64,000 nt of DNA from Castor canadensis (GCF_047511655.1 NC_133393.1:155325779-155389778), one strand, 5' to 3'; shown: positions 46,609-59,402, counted from the stretch's first letter. The notes: a model not told the origin generated them from the letters alone. Numbers and translations are program-made.

Positions 46609-49034
46609 GTGAGTACAACCCCTAGTGTCCTTGTTGTCCCTTGGTGTATGCTGGGGTGTCTTCCTCCGCACTCAGGTGGCCAAGCCGAGTGTGATGCAGG
46701 CAGATTTCTCCAGCCCGGGCTCGATAGACACACTTGCGGTGCCATTCCCCATCCCTTGTTTTGCTCCCCCTGTTTCCTGCTTCACCATCCCCCAAAGACC
46801 CCGCTATACAGAGCGCTTGTCCTGGATGAAGCCTTTTCTGTACTGGGGTTTGTCCAGTGGCAGCATTTTTTGGCCTCTGCCATTGGTTTTTTGGGGTGGT
46901 TGACAAACTCTGAATGCAAAAGTGACGTTGAGACCTCTCCCATCAGCGCTGGCGTGGGGCTAGGGCAGGGCAGGGCCCACCTGGAAACACCTGGCACCTG
47001 GCTTGTGTGTCTGACCCCACTCAGGTGTACGGTACCAACTCCTGGCCGCGGGCTGAACGCTTATCTGCATGCAGTGGTCAGTCGTGGGGCGGGGGGTGCT
47101 ACATTCAGGAGGCAATTGTCTCCTGAGCTCCTCAGCCAGGCCTGTGTCCTGGGGGCCAACCACACTGAGTGGGCACTGCCTTCCAGGAGCTCATGTTTCC
47201 TGGGGGAGAGGTGCATAGAGTGGGGTGGGGCACACGCTCTGAAGTCCCTTCTCTACACAGGCCCTTTTATCTCAGGCTTGCTGTGTTGCATACATGTGCC
47301 AAGTCCTCCTGCCAGCTGTGGATGTCCCCCTGCTGTGGTGGCCCACTGTTTTTTACTCCCTACCCCAGAACCAGGATTTTTCTCCAGATGCCTGCAATCA
47401 TCGGTTTTCCCAGCTCCTTCTATCGTGAATGTGTTGTAATAGGGTGGCAGCTGTGCCTTGCTCCTGGCAGGAATTAGTAACTCACCAGCGCTGTCTCCTT
47501 AGAGCCTGGCTGCCCGCCATACGCTGCCAGTCAGGCACGTGGGGTGCTTGCCTTCCCCTGCCCAGCCTGACTTGTGTTCAGTGCTGTCTCCAGTGTTCAA
47601 AGACTGGTCCTCTAGCTTTTGGCCTAAGGGTGGGCCAGGTCCCTGGCTTGGTGTGTCCGCTCATGCCAGCAACATCAGCAAGGCCTGACATGAGAACCGT
47701 CTCTTCTGGTGCTGGTCACATGGAGGGCTGTGGGCCACAGGTCTGGAATGTTGGTCTTTGAGCTGAGTGTGCTGGGGACATCTTAGGACAAGAACCCTCC
47801 CCCCTCCAGACGTGATCCTGAGCTCAATGGGACAGGGACCCTATAGAGACTGAAGCTGGGCTGTTCTGACTTTTAATCCTTCTGTCTGTCTGTCTAGCCA
47901 GAGCTGTGTGGCAGCCACCTTGCCCGGGAATGGTGTAAATAGAGACCCTGCCTGGACCTGCACCCTCCCATCTGGGTGTGCACATGTCTAAGGTGGACGT
48001 GAGGCAGTATGTGGGAGAAGAGGGCAGTACATGGGGTCTCGAGGGCCAGTCACCTGGGATGAAGCCTTACTCGGCTGTCGCAGTTGCCATTGGCTTGTGC
48101 AGGCCTCAGGCACTGTCAGACTGGGCTGCCAGAAGGCTTTGAGAGTGTGATGAGCACAGGGACCAGGTGTAAGGTTGAGGGGGTCTCACAGCAGGTGTGG
48201 GCTTTGGTGTTGGTAGATGGCAGGGTTCGGCAGGGGATAGCCTTTGGGTGGGAGCTATGCCCCTGGACCACACCCTGCCCAGAGCCATGTTCTTCTAGAC
48301 CACATTTCTGTGGCCACCTGAGGGCCGTTGGTCCAGCTGTAGGACTGCAGGTAAGTGGAGGGACTGGGAGAGCTCATGAGCTTGAATTCTGGGGCTTTTC
48401 CATGTCCTCCCTTAGATGGCTTTGCTTACCACTGTTCTGTAACCGCCGTTACAGAAGACAGTGTGTCTTGGGTGTGCTGTGGTGGTAACTGGAGACAGGG
48501 CAGCAGTGGGAGGCGGGGACACAGGACCATGGTGGTCTTGATCAGGGGCAAAGTGTGTGGGCTTGGGGGCATCGGGAGCCCCTGCAGGGGAGGATCACTG
48601 TTGGAGCTGGCTCCTCCAAGGAGATGAGTTGAGGAGTAGTCTGGAGAATGTGGGCTCCTGGGTGGTGCAGAGAGAACTAGAAGGAGCAAGAGAAGACATG
48701 CCTGGGCATGGGACTTCTTGGATGGGGGCCAGGGTGGGGTCACAGGAGGGATGGGCTATGGTCGGTATGGCTCTGATGTGCAAATTGCCATCTATGGGGC
48801 AGGAATGTCCTGGGGGACACACTGATTTGGGAGTGGCTTGGTGCCTTGGGCTGTGGCTGAGGGAGGGGAACAGATGCTGAAGAGACTTTGGCAAGGTCAG
48901 ACCATGGACCTGGGCTCCCCTGCCTGTGGCACTGGGTAGCCCTGTGGGAAAACCTGCAGGGACTCGGATGTTGGGGATCACAGGAAATCCTACTGTGTGT
49001 TCCAGAGGAGAAACAGGCTCTGGTGCGGGGCTCT

Positions 49035-49180
49035 GTGTGAAATGCCACAGCACTGACTGCAGAGAGGCCAGCTGTTTGGCCTTAGCCAGACCCTCAGTTT
49101 TAAAGAGGGACAGCAGTACTGTCGCCCTCTAGACTGCTTTGAGAGTCACACAAAAAGTGCTGGGCCAGCCCTGGTCCACT
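49035..49180 (+). repeat. MIR remnant
   Basis: 'CTGTTTGGCCTTAGCCAGAC', 'CCTCAGTTTTAAAGAGGGAC' and 'AAAAAGTGCTGGGCCAGCCC' follow the forward MIR order, diverged. Confidence 0.5.
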
Positions 49181-49559
49181 GTTAGCATGCAGACAGCCAC
49201 GAGTACCAGTGACTGTGAGTGACTGTGGACAGTGATGCAGGCCCTCCTCCCTGGCCCATGCCCCTTTTACAAAATCTCTTCCCTGTTGCACATAGGGCCT
49301 GCTCTGGGGTCACACTCCTGAGGTCCCTGTGTGAGAGTGTGCACAGTGCATGCCCTCCCACACCCCAGGCCACCCTCCTTTCTACAGAGGTGACAGTGGC
49401 CCTCCTTTGTGGCATCTTCCTGGGGGCAGCACAGAGGCTTCAGTGGTCAGTTGATATGATGGCACCCTTGTGGGAGAATCCTCTCAGCATACAGGGGCCA
49501 TCACAAGTGTGCAATTCAGAGGGTTCTAGTGCATTTTCCATATCATACAGCTGTTGATA

Positions 49560-49960
49560 CAATCAGCTTGAGCACATTCCTGTCACCCCAAAAGAGACCC
49601 CGTATACTTTAGCAGTCACTCCTTGCGACTCTCTCACCTACAGCCTCTGCCCACCACCAGCCTGTACCCTGTCTCTGTCAAGTCGTCTGGACATTTTCTG
49701 CAAAAGGAGTCCCACTGCACGTGGCCTTTGGTGTCTGGCTTCTTTCACTCGGTGTCGTGTTTAAGGTCTGTTGGGTTGCAGCTCATTCCTTTCGTAGCTG
49801 ATTGAGGCTCTGTGGTTTGGATAGACTGCATTTGTTTATCCACGCATCTGTTGGTGGACCTTAGGTTGTTTCCACTTTAGGACTGTGACAAATAAGGCTA
49901 AACATCTGTGAAAATGTTTTCTTATGAACATCTGTTTTCATGTGGAGGCCCTGGATCACG
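49560..49960 (-). repeat. L1M 3'-end remnant
   Basis: 'CTTTAGCAGTCACTCCTTGC', 'GTGGCCTTTGGTGTCTGGCT', 'TCTTTCACTCGGTGTCGTGT' and 'CTTAGGTTGTTTCCACTTTA' follow the inverted L1M consensus. No coding capacity. Confidence 0.7.
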
Positions 49961-50544
49961 TGGACACCCCATGCTTCACTTCTGAGAGCCTGCTACAGCA
50001 AATTCCCAGGTGACTGGCTGCCTTCCCACTTCTGTATGCAGGTCTGCGGGCTCCCTGGTTGGCACAGACAGACAGACCACTCTCCCTGCTACTCTGAGGC
50101 TCTCTTCTCTGAGGTGGCACTGAGCTGCTCATCCTGTGAGCTCAGGCTCCCGCTGGTGGATGTGCCATGCCACCGCCCTGACTCTCACCTGGGGGATGCT
50201 GGGCCTCCTGACTTGTGGAACCTCTTGGTCTCTGAGTCACTTGCTGTGGGCTGCATCACCCTCAGGTGGTGGACAGGTCAGGGCGTCAGCTGCACTTGTC
50301 TTTCTGATGGCCACCACAGGCTGCCATCCTCTGAGCTGTGTAATTTGTGTCTGTGGCTGCCCAAGGTCCCTGCTCGCCTTGGCCCCAGCATGCCCTGCCT
50401 CCACCCAGCACACGCTGACCCCAGCACCAGTGTCCTCAGGCACATCTAACTATTGACTCTGGCCAAAACGGAAGCTCCAAGTAGCTTCAGCCTCTGTGGC
50501 TCTTATTATGAGGGCAGAGGTCATCTTTGCCTGCATTTAGACTT

Positions 50545-50865
50545 CACTCTTTTTATTTTATTTATTGTGATAAAATACCTGTAGTATAAAATTTGCCATT
50601 TTAATTATTAGACAACAGTTCAGTGCAGCCTTCACCAGAACTTTCTCAGGGTAAAACTGTCCCCATTAAGCCCCAGCTCCCTGTTCCTCCCCAGCCCCTG
50701 GCAGCCCCATTCTGCTTTTTGACTGTGACTCTGACACTCTGGGGCCTCCTGAGTGGACTCACGCAGCACCTGTCCTTTGTGACTGGCTTATTCACTGAGT
50801 GGTGTCCTCAAGGCTCATCCAGTCCATGGTAGCAGGTTAGGCGTGTTCCCATTTGCTTTTTGGGA
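50545..50865 (-). repeat. L1M 3'-end remnant
   Basis: 'TTATTGTGATAAAATACCTG', 'AAAATTTGCCATTTTAATTA', 'CCCAGCCCCTGGCAGCCCCA' and 'GTGTCCTCAAGGCTCATCCA' match an inverted L1M end. It is a second fragment of the same class as the one at 49.6 kb. Confidence 0.7.
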
Positions 50866-52194
50866 CAGCTATTTGTGTCCTGGGGCAGAGTGGTAGGAGG
50901 GAAGAATCCAGACCCCATTGGGAGGGGAGGGGAGGCAGAGGGGAGAAAGGAGGAGCTGAGGGCAGGGAGGAGTCCTGGGTGAGAGCCAGGAAGTGGTGTA
51001 CAAGGAGGACGCAGCAGTCTGAGGTGACTTCCTGGTCAGGCCGTGGCAGGGGAGGAGCTGGAGTGAAGAGGAGAGGTGAGGGTGGGAGGGCGGGGTCCTC
51101 CCTGTGGCCAGTATCAGAGCTCTAAGGAGGTAGCAAGCAGGAAGTGGGCATCAGGGATCCTTAGAGCTGGGGACAGCATCCGGGTGACTCCACCCACAAA
51201 AAGGCCAAGGGACAGATGCCTCAGAGAGCAGGAGATGGAAGAGCGTCCCCAGAAGATTTAACCCCCCCTCACCACCACCCCCCGCCCCCAGGGCTGAAGG
51301 AAAGACCTGACAGGTCTTAGTACAAGAAACAGTTCTGGAAAAGCTAGAGAAATGGACACATGGCCACCATCCCTCTATTTCACAGTGACTATGCCATTGT
51401 TTTGGTCCCGTGTCCAGGCTCCTGGCCCCAGCTCAGGGTTGTTCCTTCTAAGCCTGAGAAAGAGCCAGCTGGGAGACCCAAGGGACTTGCAGAGGGCATC
51501 AGACCCCAGAATTCCAGGGTGGCCACCTTGCACCCCCATCAGGGGCCCTGCCAACTGGACAGGTCCACTGGAACCATCTCACTGCCCTGGTGTCTGGGGA
51601 ACTCCCAGCAGAGCTGAGGCTTCTTTTGCACCAAGACCACCAGAGTCCTCAGAGCTGTGAGGAAACCCTGAGGCCCAGGTCTCTGGGACCCAGGCCAGGA
51701 CACCCATCCAAGGACAAGAGTTAGTGCATTTGAGTACAGCCATCCAGCCTAGCGATGCACTGCTTATTTTGGGGGGGGGGTGGATTCTGGAGACATCAGG
51801 GTTGACCATTCTGCCTCTGAACCAAGGCTGAGCTGCTTGTCCTGCTGGCCCACCCCTGCTGTCTCCTGTCATGTGGCCACCTGTGCCCTTTGAGGCAGGT
51901 TGGTATGCAGAGTGAGTGGACAGAGGCCCTGTGGCGTTCTGAGCTTCCTTGTCTCCCCTCACTCACTTGGAACTCACCTGGCTTGGGCTAAGAACAGAGC
52001 ATCATCAAACCTGGTTTTGTGGGTCACCCTGGAAACACGACATTAGCTGTAGACGCCATGGCAGCCGGGGGGCTGGAACTTTCTCCATTTTGCTGTCTGT
52101 CTGCCTATCTTGCACCTAGAGGGATAGCACATACAACTGGGATGTAAGGCGTGTTGGGGTGTCTGCACTATGCCACACTACACCCAGGAAGCTC

Positions 52195-52340
52195 CTTTCT
52201 GGGGCCATCATCCCTATTTGACAGATAAGGAAACTGAGGCATAGGAGGTGGTTATACCCAAGATCATGCTGAAAGTCACCAACAGAGTCAGACTAGGCTG
52301 GACTCTGGGTTCTGAGGACCCCAACTTCACTGCTTAGCAC
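52195..52340 (-). repeat. MIR remnant
   Basis: 'TTTGACAGATAAGGAAACTG', 'AGGCATAGGAGGTGGTTATA' and 'CCAAGATCATGCTGAAAGTC' match the inverted MIR core. Confidence 0.7.
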
Positions 52341-55300
52341 AGGCTGTAGAGGCTCTCAGGTTCCTCTTCCCACACACTCATCTGCCCACCTGTGTTCTGA
52401 GAACCCCTCCCTGGCCTTCCTTCCCTCCCCCTGAGGTCTGTGTCCCCTGTCCTTCTAGTCACAGTCAGGCACTTTTGATTTTGGGCCTTGGGACATCTTC
52501 TGTGGGAACAGAATTGTTTCATGGCAGTTTGTCTCCTGTCCTCTCTGGGGAGCCCTCCCATCTCAATAAAGGTAGGGGATGAGAATGAGGGGACGTAGCT
52601 GTACATCCTGGTTTTGTCCCTGGCTACCAGCTGACTGCTCCTCGCTTCCTTCCTGTCCCTGGGATGGACATGACTATGGGGCTAAGTAGCCTGCACTTCA
52701 GCAGATGAAGGTCATGCAGACTTGGAGAAGCGGTCAGTGGGGCTCTAGCTTTCTGCCGTCTTTCCTGGGGCTGGCATCCTTGAAGTAGACCAGAGGAGGA
52801 ACGGGCCAAGGCTGCTAGCTTCTTGGGGCTCAGCCTTGCCTTGCCACAGAGGAAGGGGACCTTTATTCTCCAACATCCCTCGAGGAGATTGCAGTGGACT
52901 TCATCGTGGGAAGGGCAAACCACATCTCGGGACAGGCTGGGCAGGCTGCATAAGGCTGTGCTCTGTCCTCAGTGTGGTGCTACAGGAGATGGGGGAGGGC
53001 TTGGGTCTTGTCATTCACAACCCTTCGCTAACCTTTGGATGTCTCTCAGGCAGGGCCTTAGCCCACGTCCACTCCTGGGCCATCGTCTGGCCTGGCTCCC
53101 CCGGGTAAGGGGAGCAAACAGGCCTGCTGAGCCAGGTGTTGCACTCATGCTGTGAGCCTGCAGGTTTTGGGGACAGAAAGAGTTAGTGAAATACTTAAAG
53201 TATGTTCCCTTGCAGGTGGCCCTGTGGAGTGCAGGTGAGACCAGAGGGCAGCCAGGCATGGGATAGTTCCTAGGGGTGGTGGGGGCTGCCAGGTCTTATT
53301 TCAATTCAGCATTTATGATCTTCTAGAGACAGGCCTTGCCTTACAACGCTGGGAGCAGAGTGACTAGGTAGAACTCCAATGCTAGGAGAGTGGGTAGATC
53401 CTTCAGGAGGTGCAAGAAGCCTAAGGAAGGAGGAATGGAGATGAAGTCAGTCTGTGTTTCTAGAACCAGCCTGAGGTGGAGGCCTGAGGAACCGAGGGTG
53501 TGCCTACCGACCCACTCAGCATGTGGGGATGGAGGGTGACAATGGGCAAAGGCAGGAGCCTGGTGCTGGCTTGGGTCATCGGTCAGGCAGCCCAGAGCTG
53601 CCCACAGCAACTTAGAGATGACCAGATTACATGTGGGCCAAAGTTTGTGCTTAGGATTTTAAAAGGAATTTTTAATGTGTGTGTAATATCCCAAACTCCT
53701 AGCACACTTGAATTCAAAGCATGTGTGGGAGCTCATTTGTCTCATGTACGACCACGGCCACTGCTGGACTGTCCTGCTGCTTCTGCCCCTCTGGAGGATT
53801 ATGGAGCAGATGACAGGCATTTGATCATTCGTCCTTAACATGTTAGGGACTGGTCTAAAAGATAAGGGCTGGTGGTAGCCAGCCACAGTGTAAGTTGTGT
53901 ACCGTTCCCTATAACTATGTCTTTGGGGGGCACTGCACACAGGCTGCTGCTCGGGTTTCACTGGACCTTCCCTAGATTCTGCAAGCTCATCTGGGGTTCG
54001 TTGACTCAGAACCACCTCTGAACAGATGTTTAGACTCTGACATCTGCCCCATGGCTCCGAGCTGACACCTACCTGGCCCACACCTGAGCTGTCTCGGGGC
54101 CTGCCTGGAATGGCAGGGTCCATTGCTGCATTGGCTACAGCACAGGTGTGTCCTCCTGGGGCATCTGTCCTCTGGACCCAGGCTTTAGGGGTCAGTAGTG
54201 CTCATGGCTTCCAGCACCCAGGCCCCACCAGCCTGCTAGAACAGGTACCCCATGTATGGTCCTCATGTGTCAGTAACGGTGGAGGGAGTGAGGCTGATCG
54301 GCACCTATGGGGTCTCTTGGTTAGGTCAGGTAGATGAAGCTGTCCTGCCTTCAACCCATCTCCAGTCTCCACCTGTCGCTGTGCTAGGACCTACGAGGGC
54401 AGCAACTGACTACAGCCTGGGCCCTGCCCACATGAGCTGGTGCTATAGTAGCCAGAGTGGCTGAAGGTGTGAGTTAGGTGCCCAGGGAAGGACAACCACA
54501 GCCTTTCCCAGAGCCTCTGGCCCCATCAGCTCCTTGGACACAGGCTGTGGTCTCTGGGAAGGTGACACACGTGCAGGTAGTATCCACAGTGCTGCTCCAG
54601 GCTGACCTGTCCATGCCATGTGTATTTTCTTGCCTGAGGAAGGGGTCAAGGGACCCAGGCAGGGAAGTCAGGTCCCTACTCACTGGTGGGGCCCTTGTGT
54701 GCCATTTCTTGCTGGGTCAGCAATAGGATGCAACCATGGAGGGTGACCATGTGTGTACCCGTGTCATCAGAGCAAGCCTGGCTTTGTGGGTAGGGTCATA
54801 TTCATTTCCCTCTGGTCAGCAGGATACACAGCGGCCACCTGTGACCAGCCCCTGGGCTTGTAGCATTGACCTCAAGGACCTGTAACTAGAGCTGACCCTC
54901 AGCTGCTGGAACCGTGGGTTAGTTAGCCACTGTCTGTGGGACAGACAGGAGGAGGCCCTGGTTTGGGATTTGCTCAGCCTAGGTCCCCTCAGACCTCATC
55001 CTGCCTAGGAGCCATTCTCCTTTCTGACTCATGCAGCATGGTGTGGACACCTATGGGCCCCAGCTCCCGTCGTGAGAGTGACCCCCTACAGTCTGGGGGA
55101 GGGGACTACAGGGCGGCTCCGAGATTTCTTCCCTCTCCTGGTATTGCCATACCAGGAGGCTTAGTGCCTCACTTGGTCTTCATTTTGTATATTCTTTCTT
55201 AAAGTTGATCTCACCTTGGCTCTGAGGGTGTCCTCACGGTTAGAGATCCCAAGGTGGGCTGATGCACTGGTGTTGGACTTACTGCACAGCTTGTGTCTTC

Positions 55301-55473
55301 CTTGTCCCATGGGTTCAGGCAGGTGTGGGTGGGGCCCCCTGGCCATCAGGCCAACCTCGTGTCCTGGAGGCGGTGGCTGCTGTCCTGAGTTCTCAGGCTG
55401 TGTAGAACCAACTGATGTAGACAGAGGATGCTTCTGTGTGGCTGCCTCTGAGCTCTTGGTGTTTTCCTTCCAG

Positions 55474-55594
55474 GCTGGTCCAGGGACCCTCATCATGGCT
55501 GCAGGGGTCCAAGACTTTAGCAGGACAGAGTGTGATCGGCTGAATGAGATCAAGGGTCACCTGGAAATCGCTTTACTGGAAAAACACTTCCTAC
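55474..55594 (+). CDS. GRAMD4: GRAMD4 exon 3, second conserved coding exon
   Basis: The exon is bounded by TTCCTTCCAG and GTGAGT. It encodes 40 residues beginning AGPGTLIMAAGVQDF and ending LLEKHFL, plus one base (C) of a split codon. The next GRAMD4 exon starts with AG in the known protein, giving Gln, so the phase fits. These are residues 55-94 of the usual protein, leading into its coiled-coil segment (the Glu/Lys/Leu-rich NEIKGHLEIALLEKHF). An in-frame ATG at 55495 (residue 62) has an optimal context, A at -3 and G at +4. A Cys codon at 55531 stands where I remember Phe in human. The coiled coil, membrane segments and GRAM domain continue beyond the window. Confidence 0.95.
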
Positions 55595-56167
55595 GTGAGT
55601 ATCAGAATGTGCTTGTAGGGGACAAGCCACTGCAGAGGTGGGGATGAACTGGAATGCTAACTTGCTGACATGTTCTCAGGAGCTCTCCTGGGCACAGGCG
55701 TGGGGACAGGCATGGGCCTGTGTGGCTCTTCACACTTGGAAGTCCCTGAACCACCCTTTGCTCCTGATTGTGTCTCCTACTTGCTACTTTATGAAGCCCA
55801 ACCCTGGACTGTGATTGGCGCATGGGGTGAGGGAGTTTCAGGGGCAAAAAAATGAAATGTTCCCTGAAAGTTTGGATTACTTTAGAGAATCTGGCACAGA
55901 GGTTTTCAACAGTTAACTTAGGATTTCTCAGAGCTTTTCAAAGGAATCTGAAATTCTGTGTTTATTCTGTTTAGTTTATGCATCAAGGAGGGAGGAGACA
56001 CTGGGATGTGTCATCTGTGAGCCTTCCCCACATAGTCCCTGCTTAGTGGGATTTTGGCATTTGGAACAATGAGAGGAGGAGATGGCTACTGAAGGTCCTG
56101 CCGGTCCTTGGGGATGTGATCCTGCTGACGTCTCACTTTTGATCCTTCCACCTCATCTCCATGTCCT

Positions 56168-56285
56168 CTAGGTTTTACAGATGAGGAAACTGAGGCACAG
56201 AGGGTTGACTAAAGTCACCCTACCTTTGGGTGAACTTCTTTAACTAGTAATGGTTTAAACCAGGCCGACCAGCCCCAAAGCTCAT
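56168..56285 (-). repeat. MIR fragment
   Basis: 'TTTTACAGATGAGGAAACTG' followed by 'AGGCACAGAGGGTTGACTAA' and 'AGTCACCCTACC' is the inverted MIR core. Confidence 0.75.
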
Positions 56286-56754
56286 GCATTGAACCCCACT
56301 GTGTGACACAGTGTTGTCATAGCTGATGCCATGGTGGAATCGATGCTATTAGGGGGAAGGTACAGGGAGAGGTAGCTTCAGCCTGTGTGCCTCAGCCCTG
56401 TGTCACTGAACTGCGCAGAGCAGAGCCCAGGGGAGGGGTCTATTGCAAGGGGTGGCCTCTGCTAGGGGCAGGGACTGAGGATGGACACCTGTGCACTCAC
56501 ACCCACTCTAAAGCAGAGATGCAGAATGAAGCCGGCCTCAGCCCACAGTGTGTGTGGGGAAGACTTCCCTGGAGCTGACAGACCCATAAGGAAAAGTGCA
56601 GAAGTGGCCTCTGTGGGATGCTGCTGCTGGTGTCCTGGGACCACACTCACAATCCTTTCCTCAGTGTTACCAAAGAAGCATTCCTCCCACTCCTTGGTGG
56701 CTCCTGAGTGGGAGTGTGGAGTTCAACTGACATCTATAGGGGGAGAAGTTAGGG

Positions 56755-57960
56755 GCAGTATTTTTTAATTCCAAAAAATTTCTAATGTACACAGAAATGG
56801 AGCAAATAGTGTTATGAGCGCTCGCCAACACCCAACACAGGAACTGGTTTGGGGCCAGGCTGGCTTCCTCCCGACCTCCTTCTCTGGGTATTTTGGAAAA
56901 ATCCCAGCCAGTATCTTATTGGTTCATCTATAAATATTTTATTGATAGCTCAGTCTGGTTTAAAGACAAAAGCCATGAGTCCATTTTGACAAAGAGAACA
57001 ACAAACAGCTTTTCTTTGGTTTCATCAGATATCCTGTTGCAGCCCAAATTTCCCCGATAAGCTCAAATTTTTTAGAAATCCTCTTTGAACTGACACTTCT
57101 TGAGGTCCGTGGGTGGGATTAGCTGCTATGTCTCCTCAGTCTTTACTCTGCAGTTCTCACTCTGTTGCTTTTTACCCTTGGGGACTGTGTCACCTGCTGA
57201 CAGTGTCCTTGTGGACTCAACACATGGCCTAATGTGTCCCCATACACTGTCATTCCTGTTCCTCCCTCGTGGCGGGATCTGGTGGGTCTTTGGGGAGGAC
57301 CCTTTGCTGGTGTTGGTGTGTTCTGGCAGAGGTGGGCTGTCTCTGATATCGCAGGGGATAATTATTGCTGAGAGCCGTCTTTCATCAGAGTGCAGAGTGA
57401 CAATGTTTCTGAAGACAAACTTCCTTTTGCCGACTGTTTGGCTATCCTGAGGTGTGGCGCGCGTGGGAGATGCAGCACACATGCTTGAGCTTCCTCCCTT
57501 TATTTTCCAGTTTTAAAGTAATGAGTTGAATCCTCCACTACAGACCAGCAAGGGTGGTAGCTCTTGTGGGAGTTTTGGAGTCATCCTGAGGTCATAGATC
57601 AAAGCCCACTCGACATGTTTTTGTCACTGGTTATTATTTACTGTTGCTCACGTACAGGACTGTGGGAACCTCGGAGGTGGTGTCTGAGTCCTTTTCCCAG
57701 TGCGACAAGATGTTCCAGGTTTGTCACAAACATTTCCTTAATCATTTTTTGAAACAGCCCTAGTTCCTTTTGGTGGAAAGTGATGTTTAGAGACTGATTG
57801 AGGATTCCAGGGCATTCACTGAATGTTCTGAGTTCTCCGTGGCCACAGCCAGGGCACCATGGGTCCGTACAGATAATCTGATGGGAACTTACAAGCAGAT
57901 CTCCTGGGTTTCTATCTGACCGCACTGGACCTTCATCATACCTCTGCGTCTGGTTCTCAG
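56755..57960 (-). mobile_element. L1M 3'-UTR remnant (patchy)
   Basis: 'AATGTACACAGAAATGGAGC', 'CAAATTTCCCCGATAAGCTC', 'GCTATGTCTCCTCAGTCTTT' and, near the right end, 'GACAAGATGTTCCAGGTTTG' and 'CCCTAGTTCCTTTTGGTGGA' are landmarks of inverted old L1 3' UTRs, in order. Stretches between them are not recognisable, so this may be two overlapping fragments. Confidence 0.55.
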
Positions 57961-58319
57961 AGGGCGGTCACAGCCTTGCTCATCTGTTTTATCCACAATA
58001 ATATATAAAAGTGTAGAGCTGTTGTCCCCTGGTGGGTCACTGAGTACACTTTGTATTTGTCTCTTGTTCTTTTCTCCTTGGGCGACGTCCCACTAGGAGG
58101 GATTTTCCTCTTCACGGCTGTGTTGCCATGCTGTGTAGGGCTGGGCTCCATTTGTTTCTCTGCACTTGAAACTTTTGCAGATTACCTTTGTTTTCTTTTA
58201 ACTTTTTATTTTGCCGGGAAGACTTACCAGGAAGTTACAAAAATAGCACAAAGAACTCCTGTATATTTTTCATCTAGTTATTCCTCTCTCTCATCTGTCT
58301 GCTTTCCATCCCCCTCTCA

Positions 58320-58445
58320 TCCCCCATTTATCCACCTACTCAGGTGCACATGCATCTGTCCATCCATTCCTTCGCCCACCTATCGATCCATCCACCCTGT
58401 ATCCATTCATTTGTTCATTTATCTGTCTGTCCATCTGTCCATCAT
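58320..58445 (+). repeat. (TCCA)n/(TCTG)n tetranucleotide tract
   Basis: Imperfect TCCA, TCTG and TCAT units inside the L1 remnant. Confidence 0.8.
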
Positions 58446-58540
58446 AGTATTTTTTTCAGAGCTGCCTGATGGTCATTTACAGACATGATGCCTCTGAGTT
58501 TTAAACACTCTGGCCTGTTTCCTAAAAGCAAGGATATCCT

Positions 58541-58869
58541 TGCCAAGCACAGTAGCTCAAGTTTGTAATCCTAGCTACTTGGGAGGTAGAGATCAGGAAG
58601 ATCATGGTTCGAGGCCAGCCTGGGCAAAAAGTTCTCAAGACCCCCATCTCAACCAATCAAAGCCAGGCATGATGGTGCACACTGGTCATCCCATCTTTGG
58701 GGAAACTGCTTGGGAGAATCATGATCTGGGCTGGCCTGGGTGTAAAGTGAGACCCTATCCCAAAAATAATTAACAAAAAAAGGGCTGGCGATGTGGTTCA
58801 AGTGTAGAACTCCTACCTAGCAAACCCAAGGCCCTGAGTTCAAACCCCAGTACTGGAAAAACAAAAAAC
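58541..58869 (+). mobile_element. Three-part SINE: two 7SL-like units plus an ID unit
   Basis: Unit one is about 58541-58660 ('TTTGTAATCCTAGCTACTTG', 'GGTTCGAGGCCAGCCTGGGC'). Unit two is about 58664-58772 ('GCCAGGCATGATGGTGCACA', 'GGCTGGCCTGGGTGTAAAGT'). The ID unit is about 58778-58860 ('GGGCTGGCGATGTGGTTCAA', 'GAGTTCAAACCCCAGTACTG'). The short duplication AAGGATA flanks it (58530-58536, 58874-58880). Confidence 0.82.
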
Positions 58870-59284
58870 CCATAAGGATAGTCTCTTATGTAACCATAGT
58901 ATGGTCATTAAACTCAGGAAATACAGAACTTAGTATAAGTTCACTCTCTCTTCCAAGTTCACTATTTTTCCCTTAATGTCCTTTCTAGTAAAAGCAAGTT
59001 CCGTGTCATGAGTTGTGTTCTGTCCCTTTAGACTCATTTTCCCTCAGCCCGTCTGTTTCTCCATATTGACTCTTCTGACGAGCACAGGACAGTTCTTTGA
59101 CAGAATGTGCTCAGTTTACATTTGTCCTCTGTGGTCACATGGAGAGACTGTGGTCTTGTGCCCAGTGTCACAGACGTTGTGGTGTCTCCTCAGTGCATCC
59201 CATCAGGAGGGGCACAGTGTCATCACATCCCTTTATATGAAGTGTCAAAAGTTCCTATTTAAATTAAGTTCTCATAGCTTACCA

Positions 59285-59402
59285 AAATTGCTTATGACGG
59301 CTGGAGCCTGTAGTCGCTGCTTAAGTCTGAGGCACGAGGATCACAGGAGCTCAGGAGTTTGATGTCAGTCTGAATAACATAGTGAGACCCTGTCTCAAAA
59401 AT
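59285..59402 (+). repeat. 7SL-derived monomer SINE (FLAM/B1-like)
   Basis: 'GGCTGGAGCCTGTAGTCGCT', 'GATCACAGGAGCTCAGGAGT' and 'AGTGAGACCCTGTCTCAAAA' form a single 7SL-like monomer without an ID half. Confidence 0.75.

Larger units (their letters stand above)
46609..55473 (+). other. GRAMD4: GRAMD4 intron 2
   Basis: It runs from GTGAGT to TTTTCCTTCCAG, about 8.9 kb, between two phase-0 junctions. The exon 2 frame stays open into the intron to a stop at 47437-47439. Repeats are listed separately. I recognise nothing in 47440-49030, 49190-49550, 50000-50540, 50870-52190 apart from GA-rich runs near 50.9-51.1 kb and ten G at 51771, and 52350-55470. Confidence 0.9.
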
